Below, in pieces: positions 16,674-24,460 of a stretch of 64,000 bases of DNA. The translations under genes and the position numbers were made by a program. The DNA comes from Cytobacillus oceanisediminis. GTDB lineage: Bacteria; Bacillota; Bacilli; Bacillales; Cytobacillaceae. The DNA lies in the NCBI RefSeq assembly GCF_004366035.1, contig NZ_SOEE01000006.1, forward strand, positions 248,001 through 312,000, given 5' to 3'. Positions within the stretch are counted from its first letter, which is position 1, and every line of letters starts with the position of its first letter. Under the pieces are notes generated by a model. That model was not told where the DNA came from. It saw only the letters and a program-made list of their open reading frames with translations, and made no database searches.

Positions 16674-18767
16674 TTAATCCTTATCTTCCATGGCAGCCTT
16701 AAGCAAATCACCAAGACTTGTTCCAAAGGAATCTTCCTTCTGGGTGTATTTCTGAACAAGTTTTCGCTCTTCCCGTTTGTTGACGGCTTTCTTTTTGTCC
16801 TGGGCTTTTTCCACCACATTACATGGCCGGCACTGGAAGTATGCTCCTGCTTTGCCCTGGTGGATCTCCATTTTTTTGCGGCACTGAGGGCAGCGGCGGT
16901 TTGAAAGCTTTGGATCTTTGCGCTTTCGGAAATTGCAATCAAGATTAGAACAGACAAGTATTTTTCCGTCCTTGGTATTCCTTTCTTTTAAGAAGGAATC
17001 GCATTCTGGACATTTTGAGCCCGTGAGATTGTGGGCACGGTAAGATTTATCGCTCTTTTTAATTTCTGAAACCAATGTCCGTGTCTGCTTGCGGATATTC
17101 TGCAGAAACTCTTTGGGATCTGCTTTTCCTCGTGCGATTTTCTCCAATTCCTGTTCCCATTTAGCAGTCAGTTCAGGTGATTTCAGATCTTCATTCACGA
17201 GGTCCATCAGCTGTTTGCCCTTTTTAGTCGGGAACAGACGTCCATTTTGCCTTTCAATCGCTTCCGTATCAAGGAGCCGTTCAATGATTTCCGCTCTTGT
17301 CGCAGGTGTTCCCAGGCTGTATTTTTCCATCTGTGTCAAAATGTCAGCTTCGGAATAGCGAAGAGGAGGTTCAGTATGCTTGGCGGACAATTCAGCCGTT
17401 TGTACCGTAAAGCTCTGTCCTTTTGAGATGTTCTTCAGGTTCTGTTTACCTGTTTCTTCATCACTGCTTCGTTCAACCTTGCGATAACCCAGGTCGATAA
17501 CTGCTGTTTCCTTAGCTGTGAATGTCTCACCGTTCACATCAATCGAAGCATGGATGGTTTCATACTTATAAGGGTTATGGAAGATGGCCAGAAATCTGCG
17601 CAGAATCAATTCGTACAGCTTTCGCTCATCAGCAGACAAATCACCGAGGTGTACACGTTCTTCAGTGGGAATAATTGCATGATGATCAGTTACTTTTTCA
17701 TTATTAAAGACTCGCTTTGCCAGGACCTTGCCCTGATTCGCAAGGATCGGCTTCACTTCGTCCTTATAGGAAGCTGCAATGCCATGAAGACGATCCATCA
17801 TGGTGGCTTCCATATCTTTTGTCAAATAGCGTGAGTCTGTCCGCGGATAGGTGACAAGCTTATGCTGCTCATAAAGTTTCTGCAGTACATTTGACGTTTT
17901 CTTGGCGGAGAAGCCGTAACGCTTATTGGCGTCACGCTGCAGCTCAGTCAAATCATAAGGAAGCGGCTGCGGCTCTGCTTTTTCCTTCCGGTTAATGGAC
18001 TGGATAACCGCTTTTTGCCCCTTCACTTTAGAAAGGACTCCTTCAGCTGCCTCTTTTGAAAAGATGCGCTTTTCACCATTTTTCTCCCAGTCAGCCTGCA
18101 GGGGGCCAATTTGTGCGTAAATCGTCCAATACTCTTTTGGAACAAATTTTTGAATGAATGTTTCCCTTTCCATCACGAGTGCCAGTGTCGGCGTTTGCAC
18201 CCGGCCCGCGGATAGGGGATCCTTGTATTTAGTAGTCAGAGCCCTTGTGACATTCAGCCCGATGAGCCAATCGGCCTCTGCACGGCAAACAGCCGATTCA
18301 TACAAATCTTCAAATTGTTTTCCTGGCTTAAGGTTTTGAAAGCCGTCACGGATGGCGCGGTCCGTTACAGAAGATATCCATAAGCGTTTGATTGTCTTGC
18401 GCCAGCGGATTTTCTCCAAAATCCAGCGTGCGACAAGCTCCCCTTCGCGTCCTGCATCAGTAGCAATGATAATTTCTTTAATATCCTTCCTCTTTGCCAG
18501 GTTCTCAATGGCTTTATACTGGTGGCTGGTCTGCTTCATCACCTTAAGGCCCATTTGGTCAGGAATAATCGGCAGATCCTCCAGATTCCAGTTTTTATAT
18601 TTGCTGTCATAATGCTCAGGCATCTTTAACTCAATTAAATGGCCAAGAGCCCATGTCACGATATATTTATCGCCTTCCATATAGCTTTTATGAGATTGCC
18701 GGCATCCCAGAACCCGTGCAATTTCACGGGCAACACTGGGCTTTTCAGCAAGAACAAGTGATTTCAT
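16674..18767 (-). CDS. topB: DNA topoisomerase III
   Basis: A type IA topoisomerase (697 residues) that relaxes and decatenates DNA by passing single strands. It has an N-terminal Toprim domain (MKSLVLAEKPSVAREIA, then ATDAGREGELVARWIL), the active-site region KLVTYPRTDSRYL with catalytic Tyr, and SAGRVQTPTLALVMEREXF-type domain II residues. It ends with two zinc-ribbon-like modules (CPECDSF..CSNLDC and CPQCRKK..CRPC). ATG 18767 fits the AAAGGAG site; the frame extends to 18797 without a better start. It stands alone. Confidence 0.96.
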   Translation of the reverse strand: MKSLVLAEKPSVAREIARVLGCRQSHKSYMEGDKYIVTWALGHLIELKMPEHYDSKYKNWNLEDLPIIPDQMGLKVMKQTSHQYKAIENLAKRKDIKEIIIATDAGREGELVARWILEKIRWRKTIKRLWISSVTDRAIRDGFQNLKPGKQFEDLYESAVCRAEADWLIGLNVTRALTTKYKDPLSAGRVQTPTLALVMERETFIQKFVPKEYWTIYAQIGPLQADWEKNGEKRIFSKEAAEGVLSKVKGQKAVIQSINRKEKAEPQPLPYDLTELQRDANKRYGFSAKKTSNVLQKLYEQHKLVTYPRTDSRYLTKDMEATMMDRLHGIAASYKDEVKPILANQGKVLAKRVFNNEKVTDHHAIIPTEERVHLGDLSADERKLYELILRRFLAIFHNPYKYETIHASIDVNGETFTAKETAVIDLGYRKVERSSDEETGKQNLKNISKGQSFTVQTAELSAKHTEPPLRYSEADILTQMEKYSLGTPATRAEIIERLLDTEAIERQNGRLFPTKKGKQLMDLVNEDLKSPELTAKWEQELEKIARGKADPKEFLQNIRKQTRTLVSEIKKSDKSYRAHNLTGSKCPECDSFLKERNTKDGKILVCSNLDCNFRKRKDPKLSNRRCPQCRKKMEIHQGKAGAYFQCRPCNVVEKAQDKKKAVNKREERKLVQKYTQKEDSFGTSLGDLLKAAMEDKD

Positions 18768-18968
18768 AAGAACTCCTTTCAAATTACATTCATCCATTTC
18801 TGTACAAACTAAGTATAGCTGAAAATCTTCAATATTTGTAATGGGATAAATTTTGCCGGGCAGTGAAGTGAATAACTGCCTAAGTTGTATTGCTTTTCAT
18901 TAGTCACAAATCATTCTACAATGAACTTACCAGTTTGTTTACAAATAGAAAGAGACAAGGTGAAATGA

Positions 18969-19808
18969 ATGAATGCAAAAAATCGGCTTCTTTATGATTA
19001 CATTCAGGAGAATTCAATAAATATCACAGATACGTGGCTGTCTTTAAGGGATAAACAGAAAGGCTCCATTTATTCTGCTGATGCAGACCCCGCTTATGAG
19101 AAGCTCCTGAGAGAACAAAATACGTTTACCAACCGCACCGTTTCAGCAGCTTTGATTGATGAGGAGACATTTAAGAGGAATATGGAAGAATGGGCCATTA
19201 CAGTAGCGGAGAGCAGAGTGGATTCTAATACGCCCATTTTTCAAGTACTGGAAGCTTTAAGCAATGTGCGGGAAACCTATTGGCATTTTGTTGAAAAGTT
19301 CATTAACGAAAACAAGTCTGAGGTCACAGCAGATGATGTATTGAAATGGAGCACGATCATTAACAAGGCTTTTGATAAGCTCATCAATAAATTTTCAGAG
19401 AAATATTATGAACTGACGACCAATCGGCTTGTTGCCCAGCAAAGTCTGATTAATGAACTTGGGACTCCGGTCATTCCTGTAAAAGACCATACAGCTGTAC
19501 TGCCGCTTATCGGCAATATTGACACGGAACGTGCACGAATCCTGCTCGAGGAAATTCCGAAAAAATGTGCAAAAGCAGATGTGGAACATCTATTCATTGA
19601 TTTATCAGGTGTGGCCATCATCGACACGATGGTTGCCCATCAAATATTCTCTTTAACGACAGCTTTAAAGCTGCTGGGGGTAAAATCTACCATCTCCGGT
19701 ATCAGCCCTGAAGTTGCCCAGACTTCCATTCAGCTTGGCCTGGACTTCACAGGCATTAATACTTACGGTACATTAAAGCAAGCACTGAATAGACAAGACA
19801 TTGAATGA
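18969..19808 (+). CDS. RsbR-type stressosome protein (STAS domain)
   Basis: The 279-residue protein has an N-terminal non-haem-globin-like sensor part (to about residue 150) and a C-terminal STAS domain. Key pieces are LINELGTPVIPVKDHTAVLPLIG (linker helix and first strand), IDLSGVAIIDTMVAHQIF (phosphorylatable Thr/Ser site by RsbT) and ISGISPEVAQTSIQLGLD. RsbR paralogues form the ~1.8 MDa stressosome with RsbS and release RsbT to activate SigB. It is not in an rsb operon here, so it is an orphan paralogue of the RsbRB/RC/RD kind. SigB-type promoters occur elsewhere in the window. Confidence 0.92.
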   Translation: MNAKNRLLYDYIQENSINITDTWLSLRDKQKGSIYSADADPAYEKLLREQNTFTNRTVSAALIDEETFKRNMEEWAITVAESRVDSNTPIFQVLEALSNVRETYWHFVEKFINENKSEVTADDVLKWSTIINKAFDKLINKFSEKYYELTTNRLVAQQSLINELGTPVIPVKDHTAVLPLIGNIDTERARILLEEIPKKCAKADVEHLFIDLSGVAIIDTMVAHQIFSLTTALKLLGVKSTISGISPEVAQTSIQLGLDFTGINTYGTLKQALNRQDIE

Positions 19809-19813
19809 AACCT

Positions 19814-19839
19814 AGCTGGCAGAAATGCCGGCTTTTTTA
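19814..19839 (+). terminator. Terminator after the RsbR gene
   Basis: AGCTGGCA, loop GAAA, TGCCGGCT (19814-19833), then T6. Confidence 0.85.
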
Positions 19840-19913
19840 TATGGCTAAAATAAAAACGCTTTACTGTGTTACCATTCTAACAATCTAACTTGTTAAAAAA
19901 TGGCAAAAATCAA

Positions 19914-19942
19914 TTGACATCCTCTCATATGGCACATAGAAT
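19914..19942 (+). promoter_or_regulatory. SigA-type promoter for hutH
   Basis: TTGACA (19914-19919), 17-nt spacer, TAGAAT (19937-19942). It lies 160 bp upstream of the hutH start, leaving a long leader. Confidence 0.85.
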
Positions 19943-19972
19943 TAATTATATTCAGAAAATATATCAAAATTA

Positions 19973-20074
19973 GGCTGTGATAAAGATGAGGCATCTAAAA
20001 ACTGATACTGCAAATAATCTTTTTAAAAAGGCTGTATTTCAAACCTGTGTTTGAGATACAGCCTTTTCTTTATC
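19973..20074 (+). promoter_or_regulatory. Attenuator-like leader of hutH
   Basis: A strong stem (AAAAGGCTGTATTTCAAAC at 20026-20044 with GTTTGAGATACAGCCTTTT at 20049-20067, followed by CTTT) lies between the promoter and the gene. Upstream, GGCTGT (19973-19978) can instead pair with ACAGCC of the 3' arm, and GATAAAGA (19979-19986) with TCTTTATC (20067-20074), so a competing fold exists. In B. subtilis hut is controlled by HutP antitermination. Here I see only one UAG triplet in the leader, so the factor is uncertain. Confidence 0.6.
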
Positions 20075-20101
20075 TCGCTAACGTACCGGGGAGGATATGA
20101 A

Positions 20102-21649
20102 ATGGAAAAATTGACAGATTCGATGATGACTTTAACTCGCGGGGAGGAAAACAAAGTGGTTACTTTAAATGGAAATACTCTTACTTTGTCTGAAGTCAAA
20201 AGAGTGCTTTTTGAAGGAGTAAAGGCTGCAGCATCGGAGGAAAGCATGCTGCGTGTAAAAAAAAGCCGTGAAGCCGTTAAGAGAATTGTAAGTGAAGAAA
20301 AGGTTATTTACGGCATTAACACTGGCTTTGGCAAATTCAGCGATGTAAGAATTGATCAGGGAGATGTAGAGGATCTTCAGTTGAATTTAATCCGCTCGCA
20401 TGCCTGCGGTGTAGGGGAACCATTCCCTCAGGCTGTTTCGAGAGCCATGCTTTTATTAAGAGCAAATGCTTTATTGAAAGGATTCTCAGGGGTCCGTCCT
20501 GTCGTGATAGAAACTCTTTTAGCGCTTGTGAATAAACAAATCCATCCTGTTATCCCGCAGCAGGGATCGCTTGGAGCAAGCGGCGATTTGGCTCCTCTTT
20601 CCCATTTGGCATTAGTTTTAATGGGAGAAGGGGAGGTGTTTTCTAAGGGTGAAAGAAAACCCGCGCTGGAAGTGCTTGTTCAGGAGGGAATCGAGCCTTT
20701 AACATTACAGGCGAAGGAAGGGCTTGCCCTGATTAACGGTACTCAAGCGATGACGGCAATGGGAGTCATTGGTTATCTGGAAGCGGAAAAAATCGCTTAT
20801 CAAAGTGAATTGATCGCTGCAGTTACAATGGAAGGCTTAAACGGAATTATTGATGCGTTTGATGAAAATATCCATCAGGCAAGAGGCTATCAGCAGCAGG
20901 TCGATACAGCAAGAAGAGTGAGGGAATACCTGTCAGGCAGCAGCCTGATCACAAGACAGGGAGAAATCCGGGTGCAGGACGCCTATTCCATCCGCTGCAT
21001 CCCGCAAGTGCATGGAGCATCTTGGCAGGCGCTTGATTATGTAAAAGAAAAGCTTGAAATTGAAATGAACGCAGCCACGGATAACCCGCTGATTTTTGAA
21101 AACGGGGAAAGTGTCATATCCGGCGGAAACTTTCATGGGCAGCCAATCGCACTTGCAATGGACTTCATGAAAATTGCGGTTGCGGAATTGGCCAATATTT
21201 CAGAGCGCCGGATTGAAAGGCTAGTTAATCCGCAGCTGAGTGACTTGCCGCCATTTTTAAGCCCGGAACCTGGACTGCAGTCTGGTGCGATGATTCTCCA
21301 ATATGTTGCAGCTTCACTTGTTTCGGAGAATAAGACACTTGCCCATCCCGCAAGTGTGGATTCAATTCCTTCATCCGGGAATCAGGAAGACCATGTGAGC
21401 ATGGGAACCATCGGATCAAGACATGCATATCAGATTATCCAAAATGTTAATAAAGTACTTGCAATTGAACTGATTTGCGCGCTGCAGGCAGCAGAATACC
21501 GAGGTTCAGAAAAAATGGCTGATAAAACAAAACGTTTTTACGAAGAAGCAAGAAAAGTGGTGCCTTCCATTAAAAAAGACCGCGTATTTTCAAAGGATAT
21601 TGAAGCATGCGCGTCCTGGCTGAAAGAAGTGGAAGTAGACGCAATATAA
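20102..21649 (+). CDS. hutH: Histidine ammonia-lyase
   Basis: Catalyses L-histidine to trans-urocanate plus ammonia, the first step of histidine degradation. The 515-residue protein has [15 protein letters not shown], the [21 protein letters not shown] segment whose Ala-Ser-Gly (residues 159-161) cyclises to the MIO prosthetic group, and [23 protein letters not shown]. The start is ATG 20102 behind GGGGAGG at 7 nt; the in-frame extension to 20051 lies inside the leader hairpin. No hutP, hutU, hutI or hutG is adjacent, so the pathway is split. A terminator follows at 21655-21681. Confidence 0.96.
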   Translation: MEKLTDSMMTLTRGEENKVVTLNGNTLTLSEVKRVLFEGVKAAASEESMLRVKKSREAVKRIVSEEKVIYGINTGFGKFSDVRIDQGDVEDLQLNLIRSHACGVGEPFPQAVSRAMLLLRANALLKGFSGVRPVVIETLLALVNKQIHPVIPQQGSLGASGDLAPLSHLALVLMGEGEVFSKGERKPALEVLVQEGIEPLTLQAKEGLALINGTQAMTAMGVIGYLEAEKIAYQSELIAAVTMEGLNGIIDAFDENIHQARGYQQQVDTARRVREYLSGSSLITRQGEIRVQDAYSIRCIPQVHGASWQALDYVKEKLEIEMNAATDNPLIFENGESVISGGNFHGQPIALAMDFMKIAVAELANISERRIERLVNPQLSDLPPFLSPEPGLQSGAMILQYVAASLVSENKTLAHPASVDSIPSSGNQEDHVSMGTIGSRHAYQIIQNVNKVLAIELICALQAAEYRGSEKMADKTKRFYEEARKVVPSIKKDRVFSKDIEACASWLKEVEVDAI

Positions 21650-21654
21650 GCAGC

Positions 21655-21681
21655 AGGGGCCTGAATGTTATGCAGGCCCCT
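21655..21681 (+). terminator. Terminator after hutH
   Basis: AGGGGCCTG (21655-21663) pairs with CAGGCCCCT (21673-21681). Confidence 0.82.
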
Positions 21682-21708
21682 ATTATAAAATTTATTAAGA
21701 AATAATTA

Positions 21709-21784
21709 TGAACGTCGATAATAGTCTAGCTCCAGCACCTGCTCCCTCGAGGTGTCGGGGGTGAGCAAGGGGCTTCCGCTTTTC
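21709..21784 (-). repeat. Dispersed repeat family A, copy 4 (minimal)
   Basis: A short copy with both ends joined: TGAACGTCGATAATAGTCTAG then CTCCAGCACCTGCTCCCTCGAGG, and GAGCAAGGGGCTTCCGCTTTT. The second end is 1-2 bp from the stop codon of the 21785-21973 gene. It shows that the middle of the larger copies is dispensable. Confidence 0.8.
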
Positions 21785-21973
21785 TTATTCTTTGGCTCTT
21801 TCCTCAAGTTCCTTTGCTTCATCTTCTTCAAAGCGGTTTTTAAATGCTTCCTGAGTCACAATAAATTCTTCGTCTTCCTGTGCCTCAGTAGTGTGGCGCT
21901 CGACCATTGTATGTTCAGGAAATTCCCCGGGGTGATGTTTTCTCTTATGATTAAAATGGACTCCGCGTGACAT
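21785..21973 (-). CDS. Small charged protein of unknown function
   Basis: Encodes 62 residues, starting MSRGVHFNHKRKHHPGEFPEH and ending in an acidic/basic helix (DEAKELEERAKE). ATG 21973 lies 7 nt after AAGGAG; the long frame to 22210 would start inside the divergent selenoprotein gene and is rejected. The histidine- and charge-rich composition resembles other small spore-former proteins, but I do not recognise a family. It is divergent from the peroxiredoxin gene, and repeat A copy 4 begins right after its stop. Confidence 0.65.
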   Translation of the reverse strand: MSRGVHFNHKRKHHPGEFPEHTMVERHTTEAQEDEEFIVTQEAFKNRFEEDEAKELEERAKE

Positions 21974-22133
21974 AATCATGCTCCTTTCATTCTTGAATAT
22001 TATTCTTTCACTATTTTTCCCTTTGACACCTGGACTATGTACGGCTGTTTCACTCAATATTTTCCGTTCAATTTTACCTTTGTTCGCATAAGTATATATA
22101 GCAGAGACAAAAGTGGAAGGGAGGGGGATAGCC

Positions 22134-22721
22134 ATGAACGATCCGAATGGTTCCGTATTCTGTGCGGGCCGGGGAGACCGAGCTCCTTTTTTTACGGCAG
22201 ATGCTGTCATTGATCATCAAATAAAAAAGGTCACTTTGGAGAATTATATTGGAAAATGGGTGCTGCTGTTTTTTTATCCGAGTGACTTCACGTTTGTCTG
22301 ACCGACAGAATTGGCGGCGGTCGCCGCTGTGAATCCATACTTAAAAGCCTTAAACTGTGAAGTAATGTCCATCAGCACGGATAGTGTATACGCCCATAAA
22401 GTATTTAAGGAAACATCTCCCTCTTTGAAAAATGTAAATTATCCAATGGTAAGCGATCGAACCCATCAAATAAGCAGAGCTTATAGGGTTTTGGACGAAA
22501 GTTCAGGAGCGGCAATCAGGGCATCCGTTTTTATCGACCCTCATGGCATTATTGCGGCGAAGCTCATTTACCCTGGAGAAGTCGGCAGAAATCTGCATGA
22601 GCATGTCAGAATCATGCAGGGAATTCAATATGCACAGCAGACAGGAAAAGGTGTGCCGGCCAATTGGCAGCCTGGCCAGACCGGGATTAACATGGATCCG
22701 AACTTAATAGGCAAAATCTGA
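22134..22721 (+). CDS. Putative selenocysteine peroxiredoxin (AhpC/Prx family), in-frame TGA at codon 56
   Basis: Peroxiredoxins reduce peroxides through a peroxidatic Cys. From ATG 22134 (after AGGGAGGGGG) the frame gives FYPSDFTFV, then TGA (22299-22301), then [15 protein letters not shown] and on to TGA 22719-22721, 195 residues. The TGA sits exactly where AhpC-type enzymes have Cys in P-x3-T-x2-C-PTE. The rest of the active site is intact: the conserved Thr of DFTFV, and the Arg of [15 protein letters not shown]-like hairpin follows. The resolving Cys (usually VCPA-x-W) is missing: the sequence reads KGVPANW, so it would be a one-Sec enzyme. The split frame (22134-22301 and 22311-22721) is what gene callers would report. 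The alternative is a nonsense pseudogene. Confidence 0.9.
22299..22329 (+). promoter_or_regulatory. Putative bacterial SECIS element of the peroxiredoxin gene
   Basis: TGA 22299-22301 is followed by 12 nt, then GCGGC (22314-22318), loop GGTC (22319-22322) and GCCGC (22323-22327), with two flanking G-T wobbles. The loop starts 17 nt after the TGA. GGUC is the same loop motif as in the E. coli fdhF SECIS contacted by SelB. Seen by eye. Confidence 0.82.
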
Positions 22722-22849
22722 CGGGAGGAGGCGCAAGCTTTCTCTTGATTTTTCTGCAGTCCTCCATATCATATAGATAATTACTTTAATAAGCAGCGCT
22801 GAAAATATATAATAATAAGTAACAAATGAAGTGAAGGGGGAACTTGAGA

Positions 22850-23224
22850 TTGGACTTCTTTTCTATACTGTCTGAAGATCGCATCAAAAAAGCGTACAAG
22901 GATGGCGAGTTTGATCATTTGCCAGGCTATGGGAAACCGCTTCCGTTCGATGACCTGTCTTCCGTCCCTGAGAATTTGCGCATGGCCTACCGCATCATGA
23001 AGAATGCAGGATTCACTGATGAAGAAAACCGAATGAAGAAGGAAATGCTGACGATCGAAGATCTGATTAAACAATGTGAGGATCAGGAAGAGAAAAAAGC
23101 GTTGCAGAAGAAGCTTAACGAAAAGATGCTCCGCTTTAACAGCATGATCTCGAAAAGAAGACAAAACACCAACTCATCCCTTTTTAAAAACTACGAAGAG
23201 AAAATTAACAATAAATTATTCTAA
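22850..23224 (+). CDS. DUF1992 (DnaJ-homologue subfamily C member 28-like) protein
   Basis: The 124-residue protein has the DUF1992 core near its N-terminus: DFFSILSEDRIKKAYKDGEFDHLPGYGKPLPFDD, then VPENLRMAYRIMKNAGF. A coiled-coil-rich lysine/glutamate tail follows. The function is unknown. The start is unusual: a TTG at 22850, 9 nt after GAAGGGGG, gives the family-typical DFF beginning; another TTG at 22844 is too close to the ribosome site. It lies between the peroxiredoxin and STAS genes on the same strand. Confidence 0.82.
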   Translation: MDFFSILSEDRIKKAYKDGEFDHLPGYGKPLPFDDLSSVPENLRMAYRIMKNAGFTDEENRMKKEMLTIEDLIKQCEDQEEKKALQKKLNEKMLRFNSMISKRRQNTNSSLFKNYEEKINNKLF

Positions 23225-23255
23225 TGGATTAGATGGTTGGAATTGAGGAGAATAC

Positions 23256-23717
23256 ATGAACAAAGATGAATATATAAAGGTCCTTGAAAAAAGAGTGGAA
23301 GAATATGAGGCAGCCATAGCGGATATGACCGCACCGATTATACCATCGATCATTCCCCAGACGATACTGGTGCCGATTACAGGCCTGCTCATGGCAGAAA
23401 GATTCGAAAAAATTACGGCTAAAGTCCTGAATCATATTAAAGAGCATGACACTGAATTTGCCATCATAGACTTTACAGATATTACAGTCGACCGATTAGA
23501 GCAGATGTGCCTTTCCGAACTTGGACAGCAAATCCGCAACCTGACTGATTCCATTAACCTCATGGGAGTAAAGCCTTACTTTGTAGGAATGACCCCGCAG
23601 CTGATAAAGGAAATCGTTTTATCCGGCATTGAATTAAATGCTGAAACACATGCTACTTTCCAGGCGGCCTTAAAGCATTTAATGAAAATAAATAGCCTCG
23701 TCTTTCAAAAAATATAA
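23256..23717 (+). CDS. STAS-domain protein (RsbR/RsbS-like)
   Basis: A 153-residue protein. A short N-terminal coiled segment (YIKVLEKRVEEYEAAIADMTAPIIPSII) leads into a STAS domain (TILVPITGLLMAERFEKITAKVL, FAIIDFTDITVDRL, LMGVKPYFVGMTPQLIKEIVLSGIEL). It lacks the ~150-residue sensor half of a full RsbR. At the usual phospho-site the sequence is DFTDITVDRLEQM, with Thr available. It may join stressosomes or act in another STAS partner switch. It follows the DUF1992 gene by 31 bp, with ATG 23256 behind TTGAGGAG. Confidence 0.85.
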   Translation: MNKDEYIKVLEKRVEEYEAAIADMTAPIIPSIIPQTILVPITGLLMAERFEKITAKVLNHIKEHDTEFAIIDFTDITVDRLEQMCLSELGQQIRNLTDSINLMGVKPYFVGMTPQLIKEIVLSGIELNAETHATFQAALKHLMKINSLVFQKI

Positions 23718-23858
23718 TTTCTCAAAACTCCTCTCCTGAATAGGACAGGTTTTTTTTTTCTTTAAACAGGCACATTTTCTTTCCGATTGGGGATTTGTCC
23801 ATGCGAAAACCATCTGTGGCACATATTCTATAGTATCCATGAGAAAGGAGGTAGACTT

Positions 23859-24323
23859 ATGTCGAGAGATTGGAGAAGAAGATTTGAGATTAATGCAGAT
23901 GAAGTGGAAATCAGAGCCGAAAGAGTTATTGTAAAAGAAGATGATGACCGCCGCCGAGATGATGTACGTGGAGCGGAAGACCGCCGCAGGAAGCACCGCC
24001 GAGATGATGTAGGAGGAGCAGAAGACCGCCGAAGAAAGCACCGCCGAGATGATGTAGGAGGAGCAGAAGACCGCCGCAGGAAGCACCACCGTGATGACGA
24101 TGTATTTGGTATCGAAGATAATCGCGGAAGACATTGCGGCTGTAGAAGGGACAGTGTGGGCGGATCAGAAGACGACCGCAGAAGGCATCGCCGCGATGAT
24201 ATACGCGGTGCTGGCGACTTATGGCACAACAGAGATTTAGCTGGATCTGGAAGAGGATGCAGACGCCGCCGAGATGACGATGACCGCAGAAGAAGAGGTT
24301 TCTGCGGATGCCGCTGGATCTAA
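23859..24323 (+). CDS. Arg/Asp-rich tandem-repeat protein (possible spore-surface protein)
   Basis: A 154-residue protein starting at ATG 23859 behind a perfect AAAGGAGGT. After a 30-residue head (WRRRFEINADEVEIRAERV) it has three near-identical 15-residue repeats, RRDDVxGAEDRRRKH (residues 32-76). Decayed copies follow, with an HCGCRRDSVGGSE unit and a GFCGCRWI end. It is extremely polar, with no membrane segment. CATATTCTA (23822-23830) fits the SigK -10 pattern CATAnnnTA, but no clear -35 is seen. The charge-repeat plus cysteine-tail style recalls spore coat proteins such as CotG; this is inference only. Confidence 0.72.
   Translation: MSRDWRRRFEINADEVEIRAERVIVKEDDDRRRDDVRGAEDRRRKHRRDDVGGAEDRRRKHRRDDVGGAEDRRRKHHRDDDVFGIEDNRGRHCGCRRDSVGGSEDDRRRHRRDDIRGAGDLWHNRDLAGSGRGCRRRRDDDDRRRRGFCGCRWI
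23952..24086 (+). repeat. Three 45-bp tandem repeats inside the Arg/Asp-rich gene
   Basis: Each unit encodes RRDDVxGAEDRRRKH. The DNA is nearly identical between units (such as CGCCGAGATGATGTAGGAGG), so the expansion is recent or conserved by gene conversion. Confidence 0.9.
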
Positions 24324-24338
24324 AAACAATGAAAACGA

Positions 24339-24367
24339 AGGCAGGGGAAGCACCTCTGCCTTTTATA
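24339..24367 (+). terminator. Terminator after the Arg/Asp-rich gene
   Basis: AGGCAGGGG (24339-24347), loop AAGCA, then CCTCTGCC (24353-24360) and TTTT. Confidence 0.75.
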
Positions 24368-24460
24368 TATGAAAAAATTCCTAAAGAACTGTAAAAATCA
24401 TCCGAAATTAATAATAGAAGGGAATAGAGATTTTCAGACTACATAGAAGGTGTGGCTTGC

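Noticed and set aside
19987-20055. 22-codon leader peptide (MRHLKTDTANN..) overlapping the hutH attenuator
   Set aside because: No usable ribosome site and only one His codon, so a translation-based attenuation model is not supported.
22113-22133. GTG start upstream of the peroxiredoxin ATG
   Set aside because: It would place the strong AGGGAGGGGG ribosome site inside the coding sequence; ATG 22134 fits better.
21974-22210. Extended minus-strand frame of 141 residues
   Set aside because: Its N-terminal part lies antisense to the selenoprotein gene; the ATG at 21973 has the proper ribosome site.
22134-22721. Peroxiredoxin as a simple pseudogene or a sequencing error
   Set aside because: The only lesion is exactly at the catalytic codon, a SECIS-like stem follows, and a second gene in the window shows the same pattern. 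Not fully excluded without the sel genes.
23828-24229. Minus-strand frames opposite the Arg/Asp-rich gene
   Set aside because: Shadow of the repetitive coding strand; Ser/Arg composition follows from the repeats.
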